DNA of 33,381 nt from a bacterium (GCA_030690415.1 JAUYGZ010000028.1:1-33381); one strand, 5' to 3'. Shown: positions 16,650-25,082, counted from the first letter of the stretch. The notes: generated from the letters alone by a model not told the origin. Numbers and translations: made by a program.

Positions 16650-17168
16650 GTGCTGCAGATTGTGGAGAAGGAGACTGCGAAGCATAATTATGCCAACGCA
16701 AAAGTACCTTCTGTCTCTCTGAGACAAGTCGTCAGGGTTCAGGAATACCTGAGCCCTTTCATTATTTTCTCACTCATGGAAAATTCTAACCCCTTTCCCA
16801 GCCTTGAAGCGATTGATACCTATCCCATTCCTGAGCTCCTCATCCCCCGTATGATGAAGGTCTACGGATACAGCCAAGAGACAGCCCAGGACCTCGTCCG
16901 AGAGGCCAAACGAATGCTAGCACTTCACATACGAACCAAAAAAGGCATCAACCCTTCTCTGAAAGTCGATGACGCCTGGCATGAAATGCTCATGTTCACG
17001 AGATTTTATAAGGAATTCGCGGATTTTATCGGAGGCTACGTCCACCACAACCCAACCCCTCCAGGGCAAAAAAATAAGACGAAATCAGGTGAGAGCCTCT
17101 ACGAAAGCACAAAGAAAAACTATGAAGAGACCTTTGGCCTGCCCCCAGACCCCCGATACTGGGGTTAG
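16650..17168 (+). CDS. GRDP-like (glycine-rich domain-containing protein-like) protein
   Basis: This 172-residue protein carries the signature of the GRDP-like family: a helical N-part (LLIPRMMKVYGYSQETAQDL), then VDDAWHEMLMFTRFYKEFAD and a FIGGYVHHNP close. The Trp-His and His-His pairs suggest a metal- or ligand-binding site; the biochemical role in bacteria is not known. The GTG at 16650 is chosen because AGGAGG sits five bases upstream, one of the few good Shine-Dalgarno sites in the window. An ATG at 16776 is an alternative: the first 42 residues lie outside the domain and the intervening DNA contains a hairpin (16735-16756) followed by a T-rich run. It ends four bases into the convergent MBL-fold gene. 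Confidence 0.75.
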   Translation: MLQIVEKETAKHNYANAKVPSVSLRQVVRVQEYLSPFIIFSLMENSNPFPSLEAIDTYPIPELLIPRMMKVYGYSQETAQDLVREAKRMLALHIRTKKGINPSLKVDDAWHEMLMFTRFYKEFADFIGGYVHHNPTPPGQKNKTKSGESLYESTKKNYEETFGLPPDPRYWG

Positions 17169-17743
17169 GAAGGTTCCAAAATAACCAACTCCAATTGTTC
17201 TTCACCGAAGACCGATTTTTTGAGCTCAAAGGACTTCTTCGCCTCCGGATGTGTCACCTCCATCTCTTTGATGAAAGGTTGCAGTCCTTCACGCTCATCC
17301 CCATAACAAATCGGAATCACCACAAAGGGCTCTAAGGCCTCAACCAGGCGAAACGCGTCCTTTGCCTTTAGCACATCCTTATCCCCTACAGGAACGATCA
17401 GGACATGGACCTCTCCTAACGCCTCGATGAAATCCTCGGAAGGATACTCACCCATCTCTCCCATCCAGGCGACGTTTCCGGCAGAAGTATGAAAGGTATA
17501 TGCGATCGTGACACCTTTTTTCCCCTGAGACTCAATCCCCCGAAAAGAAAATCCGGAAACATCATATTCGCCGGGCCAATCTACCATAAGAGAGTCTTCT
17601 GCAAGTTCATGCTTTTCATCCGTCCGATCATAAATAATAATCTGAGCATTCTTACGACTAGCCTTTGAGGAAGGATTGAGCAGAGCCGTCTGTTTCTTTG
17701 AGTGAAGCTCAATCGTCGAGCCTCCAAGCCACGTAATCGTCAT
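17165..17743 (-). CDS. Metallo-beta-lactamase-fold protein lacking the metal motif
   Basis: This 192-residue protein follows the UPF0173/MBL-fold layout: TITWLGGSTIEL at the start, then DWPGEYDVSGF (usually GPGEYEV), a strand containing VHVLIVPVG, and a closing VVIPICYG. Where active members have the HxHxDH zinc motif, this one has DRTDEKHE, so the metal site appears lost. Such degenerate members have no established activity. It is 23 bp downstream of the DUF5665-like gene and probably in one operon with it. Confidence 0.8.
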   Translation of the reverse strand: MTITWLGGSTIELHSKKQTALLNPSSKASRKNAQIIIYDRTDEKHELAEDSLMVDWPGEYDVSGFSFRGIESQGKKGVTIAYTFHTSAGNVAWMGEMGEYPSEDFIEALGEVHVLIVPVGDKDVLKAKDAFRLVEALEPFVVIPICYGDEREGLQPFIKEMEVTHPEAKKSFELKKSVFGEEQLELVILEPS

Positions 17744-17766
17744 AAAAAAAGGTAAAATAAAAAAAT

Positions 17767-18237
17767 CTAAGGCGTAGGCGTCTGGTAATTCTCCAGTAAA
17801 TTGGTCTTGTACTGATTCATCATCTGGTTGAAGGACTCCGTAAAACTCTGATTTTGGATCTGCTCAAGATGATCCTGTGACAAATACTGACTGAGGGTAT
17901 CAAAAAACTCTCCCACCACCGGCAGCTGATTCAGGACTCTGGACATAATCCAGACCATGAACGCGACCACGACGGTCGCCCCAATGACAAAACCTAATCC
18001 TCGAGCCACTCCGATCAGAAGGTTAAACCAAAAGCCGTACCAAGGCCGTCCCATATAATCCACAAATTCCCGAAACTGCGAAGCTGCCAATGCCTGGGTA
18101 AAGGACTGCATAGCCCCGGTGGTCTCCAGAAGCCTCCCTGAAGCAGCCTGAAGATCTGCATTCAGCTCCGTCAAATCGGGTCCTGAAGACTTGGACTTTG
18201 AGACTGTTGTGGATTTAGAAGAAACCGTGTTGGCCAA
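17767..18237 (-). CDS. DUF5665-like single-helix membrane protein
   Basis: This 156-residue protein has a Ser/Lys-rich cytosolic N-terminus, an amphipathic helix, then FWFNLLIGVARGLGFVIGAT and a membrane helix (VVVAFMVWIMSRVL), matching the compact DUF5665 pattern. A Gln/Asn-rich helical tail follows. No ATG precedes the conserved part, so TTG at 18237 is the likely start. Function is unknown. Confidence 0.7.
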   Translation of the reverse strand: MANTVSSKSTTVSKSKSSGPDLTELNADLQAASGRLLETTGAMQSFTQALAASQFREFVDYMGRPWYGFWFNLLIGVARGLGFVIGATVVVAFMVWIMSRVLNQLPVVGEFFDTLSQYLSQDHLEQIQNQSFTESFNQMMNQYKTNLLENYQTPTP

Positions 18238-18266
18238 TAGGATGGAATAAGATCGATCCCATCCTA
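18238..18266. repeat. Inverted repeat at the 5' end of the DUF5665-like gene
   Basis: TAGGATGG (18238-18245) and CCATCCTA (18259-18266) form a perfect 8-bp inverted repeat with a 13-base spacer, immediately upstream of the TTG start. It may be a leader hairpin or an operator. Confidence 0.45.
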
Positions 18267-18370
18267 ACAGAAGCCCTCCCGGCTTTGAACAACATTTTTC
18301 ACTTTCTTCCCTTCTCGAGAATCCTTATCATCTCTTCGAGTCCCAATCCTCCCCCTCATCCCCCTTCCCC

Positions 18371-20026
18371 ATGCCCCACACCCCAGAAGAACGCCAGCTT
18401 CTCGAGCAATACGTCACCTCCGTAGACAGCAACATCTTTGCCATTAGAGGTCTTCCCGGCATCGTGGGATCCGCCTTCGCACGCTATTCCAGAGCGCTGG
18501 GAAGCTTTCGTGAGACCCTTGTGAAAGAATTTTTGAAGGAAGGAGTCATTGACCCCAAGCATGCGAAGGAGCTGATTGAGCGCATCCTCGTAGCCTACGG
18601 AGACGACTCCGTGGGAGAGCTGGAGGGAGCGAATGTGAGCTTTGAAGAGATTTCAAATCTCGCAGCCAAGACCATAGAAGACCGCCGAATTGGAGGCTCC
18701 CCTATAGAACAGTCCAGCCGATACGTGTATTACGACAGAAAAGATGAAAAAGGGAAATGGAAATACCATCGCCCCCAGGAAATCATGAATTCTGAACACG
18801 CCCAAGCTTATGAGGAGGGTATAGACCGGATTTTCCAGATCTACCAGGATCTTATCGAGCCCATGACAAAATATTATGAAGGGAAAAAACCGATTGAAGA
18901 GTCCGAATACGACATTCTGGGCACCGGAGAAAAACAAAAACTGGCTGACCTCAAAGATGAAAGAGATATCAAAGCCTTCAAACGCACCTATACCTTCGAC
19001 CTCAAGACCAAGACCTGCGATACCATCCGATGTATCCTTCCCACTTCAACACTCACCAATGTCGGGATGTTTGGCAATGGACGATACTTCCAGGAGCTGC
19101 TCAGCCATCTGTACACCCAGGACCTTCATGAAATGCAGGATATCGCAAAAAAAGCCCATGAAGCACTTGATGAGATCATCCCCGCCTACGTCAAACGAGC
19201 AAAACGGAACGAATGGTTGGCGGAAAAAAGAGAAACTATGCAGGAGCTGGGCCGGGAGGTATTTAAAGACAAAGCCGAAGAAAGTGAAGGCATCAGCGTG
19301 ACTCTCATCCCCAGCATGAGAGAAGGCATGGATCAGGACGAATACTACTTCGTTCAAAGTCTCGCTCAAATGCTGTACCCAAATACTGAAGTCAGCCTGG
19401 AAACGATGATTTCAAAACTCGCCAAATTCGGCGACCAGGAACGCTACGAAATCCTGGAATCCTACGTTGGCGACCGCAAGCAAAGACGACACCGTCCGGA
19501 TAGAGGGCTGGAAGCCGGCTACCCCATCACCTTCGATCTGGTCTGCGATTTCGGCTCCTACCGCGACCTCCAGCGTCACCGCATGCTCACTCAACAACGC
19601 CAGCTCATCACCCCCAGGATCGGGTTTGATATGCCTCAGGACATCCTGAAGGCGGGACTGGGAGGAAAGATAGACGAAGCAAAACAGATCTGCGAATCAC
19701 TGTACAATAGCATTCGAGAAGATTTGGGGGCAGTAGTAGCCCAATACCCGGTCCTTTTCGGCTACCACATTCGCTGGACCATGGGGATGAACCTCCGCGC
19801 CGCCGAACACATGATCGAGCTTCGCACAACTCCCCAGGGTCATCCGAACTATCGAAAAGTCTGCCAGCTCATGGCCAAAGCCATCCTGGAGCGATACCCC
19901 TGGGCATCTGAAATCATGAAGTTCACCGACTACAATGACTACACTTGGTCTCGAGCCGATAGTGAGGCGCGGCAAAGGGTGAAGGAAAAAAAGCTGGATG
20001 AGAAATATGGGGAAATCACCACATAA
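18371..20026 (+). CDS. Tandem ThyX-like protein (FAD-dependent thymidylate synthase family)
   Basis: ThyX makes dTMP from dUMP using methylene-tetrahydrofolate and FAD, normally as about 220-260 residues per subunit with the signature RHRxxSxNxxSxR. This 551-residue protein contains two ThyX-like halves. The N-terminal half has DRRIGGSPIEQSSRY (from residue 104), which keeps the Ser/Gln/Arg end of the signature but has DRR for RHR. The C-terminal half has QRHRMLTQQRQL (from residue 401), which keeps RHR but changes the rest. The two halves therefore look complementary. It may be an active pseudo-heterodimer or a noncatalytic flavoprotein. No SD is seen before the ATG. Confidence 0.85.
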   Translation: MPHTPEERQLLEQYVTSVDSNIFAIRGLPGIVGSAFARYSRALGSFRETLVKEFLKEGVIDPKHAKELIERILVAYGDDSVGELEGANVSFEEISNLAAKTIEDRRIGGSPIEQSSRYVYYDRKDEKGKWKYHRPQEIMNSEHAQAYEEGIDRIFQIYQDLIEPMTKYYEGKKPIEESEYDILGTGEKQKLADLKDERDIKAFKRTYTFDLKTKTCDTIRCILPTSTLTNVGMFGNGRYFQELLSHLYTQDLHEMQDIAKKAHEALDEIIPAYVKRAKRNEWLAEKRETMQELGREVFKDKAEESEGISVTLIPSMREGMDQDEYYFVQSLAQMLYPNTEVSLETMISKLAKFGDQERYEILESYVGDRKQRRHRPDRGLEAGYPITFDLVCDFGSYRDLQRHRMLTQQRQLITPRIGFDMPQDILKAGLGGKIDEAKQICESLYNSIREDLGAVVAQYPVLFGYHIRWTMGMNLRAAEHMIELRTTPQGHPNYRKVCQLMAKAILERYPWASEIMKFTDYNDYTWSRADSEARQRVKEKKLDEKYGEITT

Positions 20027-20033
20027 GAGTGGA

Positions 20034-20056
20034 GGATGAGAATATCAATCTCATCC
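20034..20056. terminator. Hairpin between convergent thyX-like and serA-like genes
   Basis: GGATGAGA (20034-20041) pairs with TCTCATCC (20049-20056) around a 7-base loop, in the 40-bp gap between convergent genes. There is no clear U-run on either strand, so terminator activity is only inferred from position. Confidence 0.45.
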
Positions 20057-20066
20057 AAAACAGCGA

Positions 20067-21320
20067 TTAGGCATAACTCAAAATTCTTCCCCGGAGGATC
20101 TTAATTTCAGATTTAATCTTATCGTAAATAGCTACAGCTTGCTCAGGAGTCACCCCAATGACATCAAAAGCCGTTGCTGCCAGATGCACTCCATTCAGAT
20201 GAAAACCCTCCGAATCATTCGCAAAATGACGAATATCCCCACCTCCCTGATCAACAAGTGTTCCGATTTTTCCGATAGTTCCTTTAATACTTGGGTGCGC
20301 AATAAGAAATCTTTTATCTTTTCGATCCAGAGGACCGGAGAGCTGAACAGATTTGAAATTGAGTCCTGAAAGATTTTTTGGATTTACCATTCCCTTCTGC
20401 GCAAAATCAATCATGGCATGCGCAGCCTCGTGACCAAGTTGTTCTTGAGTGTAGTCATCTTGCGCAGCAGTATGCGGAGTACCAATAAAACCTTTATCCT
20501 GAATCACCTCCATAAGCATTTGATTATCAAACATCCCTTTCCCTTCCTGATGAAAGACATCAAGGGCAACCCGAACATTCTTTTCCTCCTGAAGTCTTCG
20601 TAAAGCCTCAAGATTGACCGATTCTCCGCGAGAAGTAATAACAAGAATCGCTCCGGGCTGAATCAATTCACACAATTCAGAAGTCAAAATCTCCGTATCA
20701 CCACTGGTATTGACAGAAACAACCTGAGAACTGCTCAGTAAGTTTTCCAAAGAGACCTGATTCGGGCTCTTAAGATCCCGAACATCTGAAAATTGAACTT
20801 TATTGAAAAAAGGCCCTGCCAATTCCGAAGTCCTTTTTCCAATACGGCCGTAACCAATTACCCCAAGGGACTTTTGACTCAAATCTTCTGGTTGAACCTC
20901 TTTTTTTCCTTTCAGCCATTCATTCTCCTTGAGAGAAACCGTAGCCTCCACAACTCTACCGGCACTCGCTAATATCAAAGCAACCGTCCTTGTTGCTACG
21001 GCATTGGTACTGGCACCAGGAGTATTCAACACCACCACGCCAGCCTTCGAAGCCAAATCCAATCGGACATTATCAATTCCAACACCAACACGAACTATTT
21101 GCTCAAGATCTGGATGCTGTTCAAAAGCCTCTGGCGAAAGAAACTTTTCTTTACTTCGAATCAACATTCCTTGAGCTAACTCTGGGTCATCGACCAATTC
21201 TAAACCGGAAGCAGAGGAAATAAGGGTATTTACATCAGAACTCAAACCATCAGCAAGAAAAACCCGAAACGGGACCACCTGACCCTCGCGATTCAGATCA
21301 CCTTGATATTGAATATTCAT
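20067..21320 (-). CDS. serA: D-3-phosphoglycerate dehydrogenase-like 2-hydroxyacid dehydrogenase
   Basis: This 417-residue protein has the D-isomer 2-hydroxyacid dehydrogenase fold. It shows IVRVGVGIDNVRLD, NTPGAS, the NAD-binding GVIGYGRIGKRTSE, catalytic Arg in TSRGES, Glu near ALDVFHQEG and His in TPHTAA. A C-terminal ACT-like domain follows (RFLIAHPSIKGTIGKIG). This arrangement matches SerA, which oxidises 3-phosphoglycerate in serine synthesis with the ACT domain usually sensing serine. No other serine-pathway gene is in the window. The ATG at 21320 is preferred over a TTG two codons earlier. Confidence 0.85.
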   Translation of the reverse strand: MNIQYQGDLNREGQVVPFRVFLADGLSSDVNTLISSASGLELVDDPELAQGMLIRSKEKFLSPEAFEQHPDLEQIVRVGVGIDNVRLDLASKAGVVVLNTPGASTNAVATRTVALILASAGRVVEATVSLKENEWLKGKKEVQPEDLSQKSLGVIGYGRIGKRTSELAGPFFNKVQFSDVRDLKSPNQVSLENLLSSSQVVSVNTSGDTEILTSELCELIQPGAILVITSRGESVNLEALRRLQEEKNVRVALDVFHQEGKGMFDNQMLMEVIQDKGFIGTPHTAAQDDYTQEQLGHEAAHAMIDFAQKGMVNPKNLSGLNFKSVQLSGPLDRKDKRFLIAHPSIKGTIGKIGTLVDQGGGDIRHFANDSEGFHLNGVHLAATAFDVIGVTPEQAVAIYDKIKSEIKILRGRILSYA

Positions 21321-21405
21321 AGACAAGCATTAGAAATTGATTGCCAACATCCTAAAGACCCATTCAGGACTTTCAAGTGATTTCCGTTACTGTCGAACTA
21401 ATATC

Positions 21406-21435
21406 TTGACCAAAAAACCTTGAAAGAGCTAGTAT
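21406..21435 (+). promoter_or_regulatory. Candidate uvrC promoter
   Basis: TTGACC (21406-21411) and TAGTAT (21430-21435) are 18 bases apart, and TATAAA overlaps the second element at 21433-21438. The predicted leader is under 20 bases and contains no Shine-Dalgarno sequence. Confidence 0.45.
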
Positions 21436-21458
21436 AAAAGGCGTTACTCATTTTTTGG

Positions 21459-23888
21459 ATGCCAAAAAAAGCTGAACAAAGCGAATTCGACCAACAGTTT
21501 GAGAAGATAAAAAAACTTCTGAAGACTATTCCGGAAACCCCTGGAGTCTATCAGATGAAGGACGAAGAAGGCTCAATTATCTACATTGGCAAGGCGAAAA
21601 ACCTCAAGCATCGCGTGGCACAGTACTTCCAGCTGTCCAAAGCCCAGTCCCTCAAGGTCAAAAAGATGGTCGAGAAAGTCCAGGACATCGACATCATAGA
21701 GACGAATAGCGAAATGGAAGCGCTCATCCTGGAAACCAACCTTATCAAAGAGCGCCGACCCCGCTACAACGTCCTCATGAAGGACGACAAAAACTACGTC
21801 TACATCAAGGTCAGCACACACGAAGACTATCCCCGCCTCAGTATTGTCCGTAAACGGGAAAAAGACGGAGCCTTGTACTTTGGCCCAAAAACCAGTGCCG
21901 ACGCCTGCGAAAAAATGATCAACATTCTTCGTAAGATTTTCCCCATCCGCACCTGCACGCTCGAGATGGAAGACGGACCGGACGGACTCATCAACATCAC
22001 CAAAAAAACTATCCCCATCCCCTGTCTGGACTACCACATCAAGCGCTGCGCAGGACCCTGCATCAACGAAATCAAGCAAAACGACTACAAGGACATGATC
22101 AAGCAGATCATTCGATTTTTGAAGGGAAACGTCCAGGAAATCATCACGAAACTGAAGTACGACATGTTCAACTACGCTAACGCGAAGAGCTTTGAGAGAG
22201 CCTCAAAACTGCGTGACCAAATCAAAGCCATCGAGAACATGTTTCGGAAACAGCTCGTCTCAGATCCTGAATTCATCAACCGTGACGTCATTGGCGTCCA
22301 TCCTGACTTTGATAAAACCTTCATCAACCTCTTCCAGTTCCGTGAAGGTAAACTGGTTACCCAGGAGAACTTCACCCTCGACACCCCTCAGACGATCTCC
22401 AGCTCAAGTGACGAAGAACAAAGCTCAAGCGTCATAGAGTCCTTCCTGCGCTCCTACTACAGCGAGACCACAGATATCCCCGGTGAAATCTTTCTCCGTG
22501 AACCCCCACTGGATCAGGGACTTTGGACAGAATGGCTCACCGAACGACGACATGAGCTCAATCAGCTCACCGGTGATGATGACCGGAAAAAAGTACACTT
22601 TTTGACCCCTCTCAAAGGGAAGAAAAACAAGGTCCTGGAGCTTTCGGAAAAAAACGCCGGCAGCTTTGCCCGGCAGTCTCGGGCCAAATGGATGAGCGAT
22701 ACTGCGAAAACAACGCAGGCGTGCAGGGATCTCGCCGAAGAGCTGGGCATTGAAAAAGAGCTGAACCGCATCGAATGCTATGATATTTCCCATATGGGAG
22801 GAGAACACAGCACAGCGTCCATGGTCGTCTTTGTGAAAGGCTCCGCAGACAAAAAACTCTACCGGCACTTCAAAATCAAAACCCTTGAAAATGGCGAGAT
22901 CGACGACTACGCGGCCATGGACGAAATCATCAGCCGCCGCCTGCAACGCCTTACTCAGTTCGCGACTCCCACCACAGAGCACTATCAGTTTAAGAAACCC
23001 CTAAAAAAAGACTTTGAACTGATTGAAATAGCACTCCGAGACGAAAAGATCATTTCAAAAGAAGAAAAACCAGATTCCAAAGACTACGTGGGGCTTTATC
23101 ACGGAAAAGAAAACGAAAACCAACTGGTCGGATACACGCAGCTGGTCGAATACAACAATGGTGATTCAGCCCAGATCGGAACAACATGGATCGAGGGAGA
23201 GCACCTGAACCGAGCCTTGAAGCACCAACTCTGGACCAAGCTCATCGAAAAGATAAAACTCCCCCATATCTACGCCATCTGCGGCAAAGAAGAAAAAGAA
23301 GATTACCTCAGCTACGGATTTACGGAACTCAAAAAAATCCCCGACTTTCTTATTAACCAGAAACCAACAACCAACAACCAGCAAACCAGCTATCTCATCT
23401 ACAAAATCACCAAAAAAACCAACTCCGACACTTCCTTTTCTCAGATCCCGGACCTCATCATCATCGACGGCGGCAAAGGACAGCTGGGCATCGTCAATCA
23501 AATCATGAAAGCTTCAGACCTCAGTATTCCCCTCATCGGCCTCGCAAAGAAAGAAGAAGAAATCTTCATGCCCATCGACGACGAAGAAGAACGCTTTCAG
23601 CGTATAATATTGCCAAAGAACTCCCAGGCACTCTACCTTGTCCAGCGCGTTCGAGATGAATCCCACCGCTTCGCGAATGAGCTGAGAAAAAAACTGGGAA
23701 AGAAAAAACTCACCGAATCCGAGATCGACGATATCCCGGGTGTCGGGCTCATCATCAAACGACGCCTTCTCAAGGAGTTTGGTTCCATCAACTCCATCAA
23801 GTCCGCTCCCATGGAGGATTTGGAACGGGTCGTGGGGGCCTATATCGCGAAGATGCTCAAGGATCGTTTGGGTAATAGCTCCAAATAA
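21459..23888 (+). CDS. uvrC: Excinuclease ABC subunit C with inserted GNAT-like domain
   Basis: UvrC makes the dual incisions of nucleotide excision repair; the usual length is about 600 residues, here 809. In order: GIY-YIG nuclease (GVYQMKDEEG and YIGKAKNLKHR), a four-Cys iron-sulfur region (from RTC to RCAGPC), a UVR helical region, an RNase H-like nuclease domain and C-terminal helix-hairpin-helix (DIPGVGLIIKRRL). Catalytic acids are visible: Asp442 in ECYDISH, Asp483 in DDYAAM, Asp670 in IDGGKGQ, and His736 in RDESHRF. Between Asp483 and Asp670 lie 187 residues, against about 28 in the E. coli protein. The extra roughly 160 residues read like an N-acetyltransferase fold (VGLYHGK, NQLVGYTQLVEY, HIYAICGKEEKEDYLSYGF). 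A heptamer repeat encodes its C-terminal linker. It has no SD. Confidence 0.95.
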   Translation: MPKKAEQSEFDQQFEKIKKLLKTIPETPGVYQMKDEEGSIIYIGKAKNLKHRVAQYFQLSKAQSLKVKKMVEKVQDIDIIETNSEMEALILETNLIKERRPRYNVLMKDDKNYVYIKVSTHEDYPRLSIVRKREKDGALYFGPKTSADACEKMINILRKIFPIRTCTLEMEDGPDGLINITKKTIPIPCLDYHIKRCAGPCINEIKQNDYKDMIKQIIRFLKGNVQEIITKLKYDMFNYANAKSFERASKLRDQIKAIENMFRKQLVSDPEFINRDVIGVHPDFDKTFINLFQFREGKLVTQENFTLDTPQTISSSSDEEQSSSVIESFLRSYYSETTDIPGEIFLREPPLDQGLWTEWLTERRHELNQLTGDDDRKKVHFLTPLKGKKNKVLELSEKNAGSFARQSRAKWMSDTAKTTQACRDLAEELGIEKELNRIECYDISHMGGEHSTASMVVFVKGSADKKLYRHFKIKTLENGEIDDYAAMDEIISRRLQRLTQFATPTTEHYQFKKPLKKDFELIEIALRDEKIISKEEKPDSKDYVGLYHGKENENQLVGYTQLVEYNNGDSAQIGTTWIEGEHLNRALKHQLWTKLIEKIKLPHIYAICGKEEKEDYLSYGFTELKKIPDFLINQKPTTNNQQTSYLIYKITKKTNSDTSFSQIPDLIIIDGGKGQLGIVNQIMKASDLSIPLIGLAKKEEEIFMPIDDEEERFQRIILPKNSQALYLVQRVRDESHRFANELRKKLGKKKLTESEIDDIPGVGLIIKRRLLKEFGSINSIKSAPMEDLERVVGAYIAKMLKDRLGNSSK
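23355..23382. repeat. Heptamer tandem repeat, 4 copies, inside uvrC
   Basis: AACCAGA, AACCAAC, AACCAAC, AACCAGC in register. They encode the Thr/Asn/Gln-rich linker at the end of the GNAT-like insertion. Confidence 0.7.
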
Positions 23889-23890
23889 GG

Positions 23891-23966
23891 GGTTGTCGGT
23901 GGTAGGGAGTAGGTTGTTACGAACCCCACACTCCACACCCCACAACCTACAACCTACCCCCTCTAC
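23891..23966. repeat. Inverted heptamer repeats between uvrC and mazG
   Basis: The left block (23891-23918) is four 7-mers on the complementary strand (GGTTGTC, GGTGGTA, GGGAGTA, GGTTGTT). The right block (23925-23966) is six 7-mers (CCCACAC, TCCACAC, CCCACAA, CCTACAA, CCTACCC, CCTCTAC). GTAGGTTGT (23909-23917) and ACAACCTAC (23942-23950) form a perfect 9-bp hairpin. The repeat ends one base before the mazG ATG. Confidence 0.7.
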
Positions 23967-23967
23967 T

Positions 23968-24345
23968 ATGAACAAACTCCTCGCCCTCGCCAAAACCCTT
24001 CGTGGTAAGAACGGCTGCCCCTGGGATAAATCCATCACATTAGCCGATATTCCGAAGAACCTCATCGAAGAATCAGAGGAAATTCGTGAAGCCATTGAAA
24101 AAGAAGATTGGGAAAACCTCAAAGAAGAAATCGGAGACCTGCTCTTCAACCTCTGCCTCATGATGACCATCGCGGAAGAGAAAGGCCATTTCAAACCCGA
24201 AGACATCATCACCCACAACGCCAAAAAAATCACCGAGCGCCATACCTGGGTCTTCGGAGAAGACAAAGCAAATACACCAGAAGAAGCAATCGCACTGTGG
24301 AACAAAAACAAAGCTAAAAAGAAGACATCTTCATCCTCTCAATAG
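23968..24345 (+). CDS. mazG: MazG-family nucleotide pyrophosphohydrolase
   Basis: This 125-residue protein matches the single-domain MazG family, which hydrolyses noncanonical or excess NTPs to NMP and pyrophosphate. GCPWDKSIT near the N-terminus, the acidic helix EESEEIREAIE and KEEIGDLLFNL supply the EExxE and ExxD metal-binding pattern. The ATG at 23968 is chosen because the family begins here (the reading frame itself is open further upstream, inside uvrC). The start lies directly after a heptamer repeat, with no SD. Confidence 0.92.
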   Translation: MNKLLALAKTLRGKNGCPWDKSITLADIPKNLIEESEEIREAIEKEDWENLKEEIGDLLFNLCLMMTIAEEKGHFKPEDIITHNAKKITERHTWVFGEDKANTPEEAIALWNKNKAKKKTSSSSQ

Positions 24346-24351
24346 TCCTTC

Positions 24352-24930
24352 TTAAAAATCTACTTCCTCTTCCTCATCCGGCTGATCATCCATAACGTTC
24401 ATCTGCTTCACGTCTCCGGGTAATACAGCCTCAATGGCAGCCCAATCGGTATCATCAGCTTCCGGAACAATTATCGTCACATTATTCCCTACCTCAGCTT
24501 TGTAGTAGGTCACGGAAGCGAGTAAAACCCGGAAGTTCCTCCCGTCCGCCAGTACTCGATACTGCCCGTCTTCGTGAACCAAAGTCCCGATTAGCGTCTT
24601 CCGAGGGACCGGTCCGATTTGCTTATAGACAAAACGGCCATCATTAAGAATAGTCAGCTTGAGATGATCCCCCGCAACCAGTTTTGACTTGGATGCATAG
24701 TTAGCCGGGACGGGAAAATTCTCTCCATCCGGAGCGATCATTCGTTCCCCATTGAAGACGCCTTCGATAACTTTCCCTTCAGAGCTCATGGAAGACATAC
24801 TGAGCGATGACGAACGTCTGGGGGCAGCCGCAAATTCTTCTCCGGACAACTCCAAAAGCATCTTCTTTGCATTTTTGAGAGAAGCTTCCGCACTTTCGAG
24901 CATTTCCTTAATCTGGGTAATGGCTGTCAT
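24352..24930 (-). CDS. Conserved CPR-type protein of unknown function
   Basis: This 192-residue protein has an N-terminal helix resembling a coiled coil (IKEMLESAEASLKNAKKML), a Ser/Met-rich linker, then a beta-rich domain (EGKVIEGVFNGERMIAPDG, ENFPVPANYASKSKLVAGD, VYKQIGPVPRKTLIG, LASVTYYKAEVGNNVTI), ending in an acidic tail (DEEEEVDF). I recognise no catalytic motif. The layout suggests a small-barrel or nucleic-acid-binding-type fold, but this is inference. It is convergent with mazG, six bases apart. Confidence 0.75.
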   Translation of the reverse strand: MTAITQIKEMLESAEASLKNAKKMLLELSGEEFAAAPRRSSSLSMSSMSSEGKVIEGVFNGERMIAPDGENFPVPANYASKSKLVAGDHLKLTILNDGRFVYKQIGPVPRKTLIGTLVHEDGQYRVLADGRNFRVLLASVTYYKAEVGNNVTIIVPEADDTDWAAIEAVLPGDVKQMNVMDDQPDEEEEVDF

Positions 24931-24987
24931 ATCGGTATTGGTTTTAAGAAATAGAATTTTTCAGATTCTGTCTCCTCATTCTACCAC

Positions 24988-25016
24988 TTTTCGACCTCTG
25001 ATTCAAGAGTCGAAAA
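24988..25016. repeat. Inverted repeat between tyrS and the unknown gene
   Basis: TTTTCGAC (24988-24995) and GTCGAAAA (25009-25016) form a perfect 8-bp stem, extendable by TCT/AGA with one bulged base. It lies in the gap downstream of tyrS and upstream of the unknown gene and may attenuate or terminate tyrS transcription, although there is no clean U-run. Confidence 0.4.
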
Positions 25017-25082
25017 AACAAGACGCAGATCTAAAAAGGGCTCATATGCTAATCAAGATCCCTCTTCAAATCAAGACCAAAA

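Noticed and set aside
21459-23888. UvrC length due to fusion or frameshift
   Set aside because: The frame is continuous, all downstream catalytic and HhH motifs are in register, so a domain insertion is the simpler reading.
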